DNA from: Chara braunii
Lineage: Eukaryota > Streptophyta > Charophyceae > Charales > Characeae
Reading direction: 5' to 3'
DNA length: 26,234 nt
Assembly: GCA_003427395.1 (NCBI GenBank)
Contig: BFEA01000193.1
Location: forward strand, 2,211,513-2,237,746
Shown here: one piece after another, positions 19,096-26,234 of the stretch
Position numbering within the stretch: the first letter of the stretch is position 1
Layout: the number at the start of each line of letters is the position of its first letter
Notes under the pieces: model-generated
What the model was told of the DNA's origin: nothing
The model's database searches: none
What the model saw: the letters and a program-made list of their open reading frames with translations, nothing else
Made by a program: the position numbers and the translations under genes

Positions 19096-19186
19096 GGCGC
19101 CTTATCAATGCAGTCTCCATAACAGAGACATTGAATCCCCCATGTCAAGTGTAGTTACTATCGTGTGGGGGATGCTGAGTCCGGCT
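19005..19186 (-). repeat. 91-bp tandem duplication that breaks the Josephin frame
   Basis: GGCGCCTTATCAATGCAGTC recurs at 19005 and 19096 (period 91). Because 91 is not a multiple of three, the duplication shifts the frame. The copy nearer the 5' end of the gene also has TGA where the other has CGA, in NYT-stop versus NYTRHGG. The open frames on either side were one gene before this event. Confidence 0.85.
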
Positions 19187-20248
19187 ATCACGATATAACT
19201 CATGCTCCCGAGCATCAAGATCAAAAGCAACGGCTAAGAAATCAGAGTGAGTATGGTTCCCGACAATAGGCTTGTAGGCAGATGTTAGTAGCAGCGAGGC
19301 CACACAGATTTGGTGGAGGGCACTCAGGCGGATTTCCACAGAATCCCCTACAGTCCCCTTGCCAAGTACATCCTCAGATGGTCCCTCACCGTCATCCCTC
19401 CTATTTTGTGCTTGTAGCGCTGCAGAAAGGTCTGCAGTCGAAGAGCGTCGTACTCGTGGCACAGATGCTGGGGCCGACAAAAGACGAGGACGGGATGTTG
19501 GGGAGGGCCGTGATGGGGAGAATGATCGGGTTCTTCTTCGTCCAAGTACAAAGATGGAGGAAAGGGGAGTAAGATGAGGATGGGGAGTGAGCTGAGGTCG
19601 GAGTCTAGGATGGCGAAATAAGCGTTTCGCAGGGGCAGATGAGACTGACGGAGAATAGGATGACGAAGTCTGCGTGGATAGAGTCGTTTGTGGATCATGA
19701 AGAGGGGTAACGGATGGAGATAAAACCAGGGGAGGCAGGAGCGGTGAAGACGGGGGTGGTGGAATAGTAGGAAGGTGGGTAACATACAGAGACAAAACCA
19801 GGGGAAATAAGGGCGGTGAAGACGAGGGTGGTGAAGCCAAAGGTGGTGAAGTGGTTGAAGCAGAGACAAGGGGGGCAGTCACAGGTGAGACCCGAAGAGG
19901 GGACTCTGCAGGTGGCAATGCGGGCAGGGCCACAAATACCACGGAGGAACACACCGAGACCAAAGGCGACACAACAGCCGCTGGTTGAGTTGCACCTGCA
20001 GAATCATCGTAGAAGCAACCGAGGCCGCTGAGGAAGAAGTTGTGAACCAAAAAGGGGCAGTCAGGGTCACAAACGGCATGGAAGAGGTTACTAAGACTGA
20101 TGAGGACGCAGGTGCGACGGGTGCAGGTAATGAAGAAGAGGTTGTGACAGATGTGACAAGTGCAGGTAATGAAGAAGAGGTTGTGACAAGCGTAGTCCGG
20201 GAGTAGCGTGTAGATACACGAGAAAGTGGGTGGTGAATAGACCATCAA
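19145..20248 (-). pseudogene. Pro/Ser-rich segment and Josephin-like N-terminal half
   Basis: An open frame of up to 367 codons in line with the Josephin remnant below it. Its first 40 codons contain a CHNLFFITCT tandem repeat. About 230 residues rich in Pro, Ser, Leu and Arg follow (low complexity, probably disordered, with several RRxR stretches). The last 60 residues read SALHQICVASLLLTSAYKPI, then DFLAVAFDLDAREHELYRDS. The Cys followed by LLL and, 29 residues later, LD.RE resembles the Josephin catalytic-Cys helix and the SIA..LD..E helix. The Cys assignment is tentative because the family's adjacent His is not seen. The frame stops at a TGA inside the 91-bp duplication. It begins about 30 bases past the retroelement's reverse transcriptase remnant on the same strand. 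Confidence 0.5.
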
Positions 20249-20451
20249 AGCATGTTGCGGAACCAGCTGGAGAGGCGGGTCATGTGCGCAGGGTACCTGT
20301 GTTGACGTTTACGAATATAGGAAGTCCATCCTTTTGCAAGCGTTGTTGAAGAGTGCCCGCGAAAAAGCATGCAGCGTGTGAGCATCGCACGTGCAATTTT
20401 GAAATCATACGAGTTGTTGCATACATACTCAAGCCAAGTAAGTTGTGGCAT
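20245..20451 (-). pseudogene. PLE reverse transcriptase, C-terminal (thumb-like) segment
   Basis: This frame reads SYDFKIARAMLTRCMLFRGH, then KGWTSYIRKRQHRYPAHM. It resembles the family's region after the palm (F..A..L...L..RG....L...F..F+RRH). The preceding palm segment is in a different frame that runs out of similarity near 20440, so a single-base indel separates the two. Confidence 0.5.
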
Positions 20452-20972
20452 GTAAACACTCTCGCCACCTGGTGCAGGGACGTTAGACGTAGCACTAGGA
20501 TATAAATAATACTAGGGAAATTCAATTCGGCTGCTTTGTCGAAGACGCTCAGACGCAGGAAACCGCCAAGGTGGACACGGAGGCATGCACCCAAAAATGT
20601 GCAAGAGTCATCAGGCATTGTGGTCTCCTTCCATTCGATGCCATAGTGCTCTGACAGTGGTGGCAAATATCCCCATGAGAGAACATCATCAATCAAGCGG
20701 TATGTGAACGCACACTATTGAGCTACGCGAAGATCATGCTGCTGGAGGCCAGCAACAAAACGAGCCTCATCCCAATACAACGTCAAATTAGCTTTCTCCA
20801 TACCAGTAGTCCCCATTGGGATGCCAACCAGCTGATGTCGCAAGGTGTCATCCACCGCATGAAGATACGTGTTTGTGACAATGAAACAAAGATGTTCAAG
20901 AATTTGGGAAACGAACAAGGTGTTTGGTCCCACATGAACCCACTCCCCTTCACAGGGCCCTTTAACAATCAT
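20280..20972 (-). pseudogene. PLE reverse transcriptase palm with GIPMG and IDD motifs
   Basis: One reading frame carries RHQLVGIPMGTTGMEKANLT (RT motif B, about 20825), then a TAG stop at 20715-20717, then TYRLIDDVLSWG (motif C catalytic Asp pair, about 20695), ETTMPDDSCTFLG and LRLSVFDKAAELNFP. The last matches the (S)xYDKR.DF.FP block of this RT group. Only the TAG interrupts the frame between motifs B and C, so the catalytic aspartates survive. Similarity ends near 20440, where the frame shifts. Confidence 0.75.
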
Positions 20973-21703
20973 GTTAAGGGTAGGAGGATGTGTGTGCCCT
21001 TGTGTGTGCTGTTGTAAGGCATATATATAGGTTGTGTGTGTTGTTGTAAGGCATATGTATAGCCGTCCTCAACCGCTTTTGATACATTATGACACATGTG
21101 GTCATGAGGAAGATTGGTATACATAGTTGTGAAGTCAATAGTGCGAGGACCATGGTCACGAAGAAAAGATGAATTACGTTTGAGATCAAGTATCACCTCC
21201 TCAGCGCTTTGCACGATCCAGCACCGCCTCACACTGTATTGCTGATACAACAGATTATCCTTCTCAAGAAGAGTTTCAACGACTCCTTGTAGCGCAAAGT
21301 TGAGGCGTGCAGAAGCTTGGCCAAGGGTTTGTGGGGAGGTTGGTGGTTGACTGCATGAACAAACGGCGCAGTTGATCGAGATTGCTGCAGCGGAGAGAGA
21401 TTTATTCCGCTCTGTGACGTCGACAATATTGCGAAGCCCATGGGACGATTTGTGCACTTTAAGTGCATAGTACATATATGACAGCGTGTCTTTGTGTGTA
21501 TATCTCCACCGATTGTTCCAAAATGTGTGACGATCAAGAAAATCTGCGACAGAGACAAGAGGCACAGTATAGGTAGGGCTGTCCAAATGAGCAGATAAAT
21601 GAGACAGGTAGCAGTTTTTACAACAGATTGCCGATTTATGTAAGGTCTCGTCAACAGGAACAATAGCAAAGTGTTGTTGAAGGTGTCTCAAAGCCCTGTG
21701 CAC
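20969..21703 (-). pseudogene. PLE reverse transcriptase fingers and motif A
   Basis: A 244-codon open frame. Early on it has FAIVPVDETLHKSAICCKNC (matching the PVDK..GN.A..CK..Y block), then DTLSYMYYALKVHKSSHGLR (the LKVHK.....R.I RT motif) and IDFTTMYTNLPHDHM at about 21136 (motif A, D.(T/V)..(L/M)YTN(L/I)P). After motif A it runs into a short duplicated YALQQHT/YMPYNSTH tract (20990-21060) and stops. The palm continues in another frame. Confidence 0.75.
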
Positions 21704-22310
21704 CGAGTGAAAGGAGTGTGGTTGTCATGTGGCAGTGTGGAAGGATGAGATGTTGCTTTGGCAACGTATAAGAGCGGTTGAGCGCCACTGCTGCAATTTG
21801 TCTTGAGCGGCCGGCCGAAGCTGCTCGCAGACCAACCTCAAATATTTAGCAATATACTCGTCAAGGCCAACTCTAACAGCCTGAAACACATCCGCAATTT
21901 GTCCATTAAGACGATAATTTGAGCCCTCATGGAACATATATGACAGCGTGTCTTTGTGTGTATATCTCCACCGATTGTTCCAAAGTGTGTGACGATCAAG
22001 AATATCTGCGACAGAGACAACAGGCACAGTATAGGTAGGGCTGTCCAAATGAGCAGATAAATAAGACAGGTAGCAGTTTTTACAACAGATTGCCAGGTTA
22101 TAAGGTCTCGTCAACAGGAGTAATAGCAAAGTGTTGTTGAAGGTGTCTCAAAGCCCTGTGCACCGAGTGAAAGGAGTGTGGTTGTCATGTGGCAGTGTGC
22201 AAGGATGAGATGTTGCTTTGGCAACGTATACGAACGGTTGAGCGCCACTCTAACAGCCTGAAACACATCCGCAATTTGTCCGTTAAGACGATAATTTGAG
22301 CCCTCATGGA
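21472..22310 (-). repeat. Internal tandem duplication of the RT 5' region (462 and 377 bp)
   Basis: Copy 1 (21472-21933) and copy 2 (21934-22310) both start ACATATATGACAGCGTGTCT and end GAGCCCTCATGGA. Copy 2 lacks about 85 bases, mostly one deletion between GCCACT and GCCAACT (microhomology). The divergence of a few percent gives a relative age. Copy 1 retains the original junction LDEYIAKYLRL...WRSTALIRC, leading into RALRHLQQHF. Confidence 0.9.
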
Positions 22311-22617
22311 ACAAGTCGCGGAGGCGATCCTCAGGAATGATGTCACAGTCGGCTGCAACAACATGGCCGCCGACTAAGTGTGAGCAGTCAGGAAACACTT
22401 TCCAACATTGACAATCCGAGCGGTCAGGCAGGGAGACCCCATGTGTGACATTGAGCGCGACTTCCGTGAAATTAGGGAATTGAACACGAGTTAGCAACAA
22501 CAATTTATCACAGATACGAAGGTGTGCTGCAGCAAGGTCAGGGTGCAAGTGGAGCACCTGGGGTGCATGCAAGGTTTGTAGCAGCCCCATTACTTGAGAC
22601 ACCTCGTGCATGTGCAC
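22250..22617 (-). pseudogene. PLE conserved region upstream of RT
   Basis: The frame contains LLLTRVQFPNFTEVALN, then SDCQCWKVFPDCSHLVGGHV, VAADCDIIPEDRLRDLFHEG and SNYRLNG. This resembles a block common in RTs of this PLE group: a Cys-x-Cys pair, a GH(V/I)VTGD..II....LR.L..KGP.YR motif and a following amphipathic helix with D.YI. The Cys-x-Cys and GH residues could bind metal. Upstream (22.62-22.85 kb) the same frame reads RATSVWRARLLQW...HIGSLE and has two TGA codons near 22.67-22.70 kb. Confidence 0.6.
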
Positions 22618-22959
22618 AACTTTAATATGATCAAGGCAGGCATCTCGAGATTGAGTTGTGTATCACTGGCGGGCATGTTGATGCTTTCGAATCAGTCATT
22701 CAAGCGAGCCGATATGCGCAGTCATATCTCCATTGGCGACATTATTGCTTAACCACTGCAGCAAGCGGGCACGCCAAACTGATGTTGCTCGCTGGATGAC
22801 AAATTCCATCTGTTGCAAATTGCCAGCAGCAGCCTCTGAAAGAAGATTGTATAGTTCAGACGGACTTGAAAGTCGAGACCTGGACCCAAATCAATAGGCT
22901 GGGGCCGTTGATGGTCTGACGGATGAGGGGCTGTTTGTGTCCAGTGATGAGGACGGCAT

Positions 22960-23333
22960 TGTTGTCTTCTTGCAGGCAGGCAAGCAAGCGGCAGGATAGC
23001 GTTGAGACGAGCTGGATGAAGAGTCTGCAGCCAGCGCACCCAATAGGCTTACCGTGTCGTAGCACTCCGTCGAAAAAGGTTACGGTCAACAAGACCTTGC
23101 GATGTAAGGCAAAGGGCCGGGTCAATACGTTCCCGGGGCCACACTGCAAAATTGAAGGGATTTTGACAAGACACGACTCTGTGGAGGCAGCAACGTCAAA
23201 ACTCCGCAACAGAACGACGAACATGCCAATGTTCTTGCAAGCGTCGATGCGAGGAGTGCATAGTCTGACCTATGTAAAGACGTCCAGGAGGGATATGAAC
23301 AATGGCATAAATCACTCCCCGGACAGAGAGGCT
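22960..23333 (-). pseudogene. GIY-YIG endonuclease-like domain, N-terminal to RT
   Basis: In one frame the minus strand reads RGVIYAIVHIPPGRLYIGQT (from about 23324) and then HSSHRRLQEHW. This has the GIY-YIG pattern (G(V/I)Y - about 10 residues - YIGQT, then R..EH). In the family the Tyr pair, the Arg and a downstream Glu are catalytic, and all but the last are visible. A later segment RWLQTLHPARLNAI (about 23030) resembles the closing W...L.....LN helix but is in a frame reached only after stops and shifts. The frame also has a TGA shortly before the domain. The nuclease would nick target DNA for primed reverse transcription. Confidence 0.65.
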
Positions 23334-23369
23334 CCATACCTGATTGCAGTGCCTGCTGATCAATGCCTC

Positions 23370-23777
23370 TCAATTGCAACTCAAAACGCTTTGTTTGAAT
23401 CGCAGTGTTAAGTTGTTGCAATCGCCTCTTGCGCCAAGTGCCTGCAGAGTAGAGGTCAGTATTCCATGAAGGTGCCTAATGCAATCAACACGAAGTGTGA
23501 AATCGGCGTTTCGATGGGTTTGGCAGGAAAAAGCAAAGAAGAGTCGAGGATTATTGTGAGAAACTGTGCGTGACGTAATGTCGACAATAAATCTCCCAGG
23601 AATTCCCTGATCCACCGTGCCTAATGTAGTGTCGACAGAAAATCTACCAAGAATTCCCTGACCTATGTTGCCTGGAACTACGCCTACCATGCCAACAGTA
23701 GGAAACTTCCCGAGAATCCCCTGATTATTCCTTTGTGGTGAATTCATGATTTGTTTAGAAGTAGGGAAAATTTCCAA
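23370..23777 (-). other. Open frame with GQGILGRF minisatellite, possible element 5' region
   Basis: A 135-codon frame. The first half is three imperfect units of about 50-54 bp encoding (N/D)QGILG(K/R)F.VDTT/IT, and the second half is RNADFTLRVDCIRHLHGILT then STLQALGARGDCNNLTLRFK. It abuts and overlaps the start of the nuclease region in another frame. It could be an N-terminal extension or leader of the retroelement, or host sequence. I do not recognise a family. Confidence 0.35.
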
Positions 23778-24149
23778 AATGCCCCCGAAGTTTGCATTTA
23801 TTTGCAGCGTGCCCCTGTGAAGGCTGACTTACCCTGTGGTGCCCCTCGGGCCTCTGAAATTTTCCGCAGGCCCCTGTCAGCATGGGGTGTTTATTGCCCT
23901 TACTGGACTGCTGGTGGCGTTTCATCGGTCCATCCTTGAAATGCCCTCACGAGGGGCACAAATCTTTCTGTGATGCCCTTGCAGCAGTGGCGGCAGGAAT
24001 TCGAATTTGAAGTGGTAGCATTTCACGCGCCGCCACAGAAAAATGGTGCACCAATGAGTCTTCTAGTTTGCCGCGTCAGTGATCAATGAGTTGGAGTGCA
24101 TGCGGCTACCGTGCGAAGGGGAGCTTGCACGCGCGTGTGTGTCCATGCT

Positions 24150-24320
24150 CATCACCCTCCTCCCTCCTCCTCCCTCCTCCTCCTCCTCCGTCCTCGTCGC
24201 TCTCCTCTCTTCTCGTCCAGCCTCCATCCTCTATCCTCGTCCGTCATCGTCAGAGTCCTTGTCCTCCCTACTCCTCTTCCCCTCCTCTTCCCTCGTTCCT
24301 CCCTCCTCCTCCTCGATTGT
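24150..24320. repeat. (CCT)n-rich pyrimidine tract
   Basis: Strong C/T strand asymmetry with repeated CCTCCT and TCCTC. The long Ser/Pro open frames in all three registers are composition artefacts. Confidence 0.85.
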
Positions 24321-24364
24321 CCACCTCCTAACCATCACCATGGCTGTTTTCTTGGCGTCATCGC

Positions 24365-24510
24365 CCATGCACGCGCGCGCGTCTGTATATGTGTGTGTGT
24401 GTGTGTGTGTGCGTGTGTGTGTGCGTGTGTGTGTGTATATGTGTGTTGTGTGTGCGCGCGTGTGTGTGTATGTGTGTTGTGTGTGTGCGCGCGCATGTGT
24501 GTGTCCATGC
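24365..24510. repeat. (GT)n/(GCGC) alternating purine-pyrimidine tract
   Basis: Repeated TGTGTG blocks are interspersed with GCGCGC and TATATG, a sequence type prone to Z-DNA. Confidence 0.9.
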
Positions 24511-25118
24511 TCATCGCCAAATTTCTGATACGCCCCAGTAGCACCTCTCCCGGGGCCAGGGGAAAGACTGCGAGTGTCAACAACGGCCACAGGGGCTCGC
24601 TGGGAAGATGGACGGTACCAGTAAGGGCATACGGGAAACTTCTGTGATGGTTCTCAACGGCCATCCGGTAGGGGCATACTGAAAATTTGCTACTGGTACC
24701 GGTAGGGGCATATGAAACATGTTTCAGGCCCAAACATCGCCAGGGGTTTTCTGCAAACATCATTCGTCATCAGAGGGGCGCAACAACGTAAGTCAACCGT
24801 CAGAGGGGCACGCCGCAAATAAACGCAAAGTTCAGGGGACATTTCAAAAAATTTCCCTTAAAAGTATCGATTCTATTTTTTTAAAAATTTACATTCTTTG
24901 GTACCAGAAGAGACGAAAAGGCACATAAAAAGGCAGGATTTTAGGCCCGGCGGCCAGGTTGGGAACTCATCCTGCCGCCGTCCTGTTCATATGGTATTCA
25001 CCATTAACAGTGAGCCAACAGAATGTTGGGCCATAACTACACCCACTACACAGGGAAAGGGTTACAACCTGTGTCCTTTTGGTGACCGCCACCACAGTCC
25101 TTATGCGCACAGTACCTT

Positions 25119-25200
25119 ATGCAATAACGAAATCGTAGCACTAAGCAACGAACCAGATCATGCAATAACGAAATCATAGCGCTAAGCAACGAACCAGATC
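25119..25200. repeat. 41-bp tandem duplication
   Basis: Two adjacent copies of ATGCAATAACGAAATC(G/A)TAG followed by C(A/G)CTAAGCAACGAACCAGATC, differing at two positions. Confidence 0.95.
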
Positions 25201-25330
25201 AAATACATAGGGCTAATAGTGTCCAAGCATAAAGAAAACAACAACAAGCTAGCAGGTTATCAAAAAGCCTGCCGAATGAAATACAGCCCCTGAAAGGATT
25301 CAGGAGGCAATGAGAGAAAGGGGGTATAGT

Positions 25331-25534
25331 CAAACAGAGCTGCCCGGTAAACCGTAGGCAGAGAGGGAGAAGAGGACAACAAACGAGGGGCTGTGACAAA
25401 CTGTTTCCTAGGAGTTTCATCGACTCATCAGGAGGATGTATATATTTGGTGTTACTCATCACAAGTCGTATCACCTGGATTCGAATACGGGTCTGTAATT
25501 CATGAGTTCATGGGTGTACCCACTGAGCTATGAT
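25331..25534 (-). repeat. tRNA-derived SINE with hammerhead-like segment
   Basis: On the minus strand the head reads TAGCTCAGTGGGTACACCCA (A box) and ATTCGAATCC (B box) between 25534 and 25473. A linker follows, then a 35-base segment (25430-25396) that matches the hammerhead of 5.3 kb with five differences, then a body CAGCCCCTCGTTTGTTGTCC and CTCTTCTCCCTCTCTGCCTA that recurs at 17255-17321. The head shares GGTACACCCA-GAAC and TACAGACC with 6505-6575. Confidence 0.7.
25396..25430 (-). ncRNA. Hammerhead-like core, stem II degraded
   Basis: CTGATGAGTCGATGAAACTC, then CTAGGAAACAGTTTG, keeps both core blocks (CTGATGA, GAAA) at the register of the 5.3 kb ribozyme. The stem II arms no longer pair, and no complementary stem III arm with a GUC was found upstream. 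It is likely inactive. Confidence 0.5.
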
Positions 25535-26234
25535 CTTGGGTATTTTCCCCACGTTTCGGGACTCCACGAGAACCCCAGACAGTTCTTTGCTACTGCAAAA
25601 CCAGACAAGTATACCGATGTAAAGGGTGGGTGCCCTATCTTTTATTTTGTGACTTCTCTTGTTTATTTTCTTACGTACTACGAAGGCAGCCGACTCATTC
25701 AATTTTTTATGCTTTGGAATTTCATTCTTACAACAACAAGTACAATACTGCGCCATCTATACCCAACCGGCTTCCGACAAGAAGGAACAGCCACACACGA
25801 AATCAATACTCCAAACTAAAAGGCGGAACCATGCACTATTGGAAATTGAGATAAGGACTCACTCTGGCTTTCCTTCCGTCCTCTTCAGCTGTGTCCTGCA
25901 TCATTCATTACAACCAAGAACAGGATAGAAAGCAATCAGGGGTGTCCCAAAGGGCCCTCTATTCAAAATTTTAACAAGATACAGCGAGGGCAAAAGGGAA
26001 ACGTCAAGAACAGGAGAAAACCGTTGCAAGCCCCCCCAAAGACAATGAAAGGCAAGCACCTGGAAAAAAATCAACCAGGAAAATGGATTTCATCCCGAGT
26101 GACAAGTTTCTTGGAACAGGTTTTTCATAAGCAAAAACGAAACTGGCTAATGCTGCCAGGATAAATCCGGGTTGAATTGAGAATTGCCATTCAATCATTG
26201 GAAATTCCATGATTGAAAAAAAAAAAAAAAAAAA

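Larger units (their letters stand above)
20245..23421 (-). mobile_element. Decayed Penelope-like retroelement, GIY-YIG upstream of RT
   Basis: Read on the minus strand, the order is a GIY-YIG nuclease-like segment (about 23.33-22.96 kb), a linker with nonsense codons, a conserved GHVV.AD..II.ED.LR.LF.EG.NYR block (22.4-22.3 kb), the RT fingers (21.7-21.1 kb), the RT palm with GIPMG and IDD (20.83-20.69 kb), and a thumb-like segment ending near 20245. Nuclease before RT is the permuted order reported for Naiad/Chlamys elements; canonical Penelope elements have it at the C-terminus. Several stops, at least two frameshifts and a large internal duplication show that this copy is dead. The 5' limit is approximate. 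It is a retrotransposon, not a virus. Confidence 0.75.
23763..24856. mobile_element. Large foldback with TGCCCCT-led repeat arms
   Basis: The left arm starts AGGGAAAATTTCCAAAATGC, then CCCCGAAGTTTGCATTTATT and TGCAGCGTGCCCCT. The right arm read in reverse starts AAGGGAAATTTTTTGAAATG, then TCCCCTGAACTTTGCGTTTA and TTTGCGGCGTGCCCCT. Each arm (about 200 and 300 bases) is a series of degenerate units of 30-36 bp that begin (T)GCCCCT. The centre holds a CCTCCTCC-rich tract (24150-24320) and a GT/GC tract (24365-24510). No target-site duplication or transposase is evident. Confidence 0.65.
24857..26234. other. Right end, no gene recognised
   Basis: Contains a 41-bp tandem pair (25119-25200), the SINE with hammerhead-like segment (25331-25534), and unassigned sequence. 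The window ends in 17 A, which may be a natural A tract or a contig edge. Confidence 0.6.

Noticed and set aside
19348-19869. Alternative minus-strand frame with FLQRYKHKIGGMTVRDHLRM
   Set aside because: Overlaps the frame that leads into the Josephin blocks; Pro/Leu-rich, with no recognised domain.
20099-20130. Plus-strand CTGATGAGGACGCAGG as a hammerhead core
   Set aside because: No GAAA block at the required place and no flanking stem.
23520-23720. CRISPR-like array from the GGAATTCCCTGA repeats
   Set aside because: Only three imperfect units of about 50-54 bp with diverged spacers inside a coding-like frame; eukaryotic context.
24079-24763. Long Ser/Pro and Cys/Val or Thr/His frames on both strands
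   Set aside because: Composition artefacts of the CCT and GT tracts inside the foldback centre.
26218-26234. Poly(A) tail of a retrogene at the window end
   Set aside because: No coding remnant or retroelement body precedes it, and the run is cut by the window edge.

Overview
This is a eukaryotic nuclear window, most likely from a green-lineage (streptophyte) genome with long, repeat-filled introns. I favour a charophyte-type alga or other early streptophyte. The synthetase exons have a plant-cytosolic character, including a Lys/Ala/Gly-rich insert inside the editing domain, and the retroelement has a domain order known from the green lineage. The species call is inference. An assembly gap (N run) lies at 12434-12478 between (CT)n and (CA)n tracts, and one further ambiguous base is at 18903.

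The one clear host gene is cytosolic isoleucyl-tRNA synthetase on the minus strand. Nine consecutive internal exons run from 15655 down to 427. All have GT-AG borders, compatible phases and no in-frame stop. They cover the HYGH catalytic motif, the first half of the Rossmann fold and most of the CP1 editing domain. The 5' end of the gene (before the HYGH exon) and everything after the late CP1 domain, including KMSKS, lie outside the window or were not found. The introns (0.4 to 4.3 kb) hold tRNA-derived SINE heads, foldbacks, tandem duplications, microsatellites and a short A-tailed repeat family.

From about 23.4 kb to 18.06 kb, also on the minus strand, lies the most interesting tract. It begins with a decayed Penelope-like retroelement in which a GIY-YIG nuclease-like segment lies upstream of the reverse transcriptase. 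That is the permuted order described for the Naiad/Chlamys clade. It continues directly into a second coding remnant: a Pro/Ser-rich stretch, a Josephin-like deubiquitinase domain with the family's His/Trp/Asn spacing, and a Cys-rich tail with RING-like fingers. Both parts are broken by stops, frameshifts and internal tandem duplications (462/377 bp in the RT region, 91 bp and 111 bp in the Josephin part).

Another notable element is a tandem repeat at 5180-5730. Its first unit carries a nearly canonical type III hammerhead ribozyme on the minus strand, with decayed relatives at about 5.7 kb and 25.4 kb; the latter sits next to a tRNA-like promoter head. The right end (23.76-24.86 kb) is a large inverted structure whose arms are built from degenerate units of about 30 bp led by TGCCCCT. 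I see no rRNA, CRISPR, bacterial operon or organelle signals.
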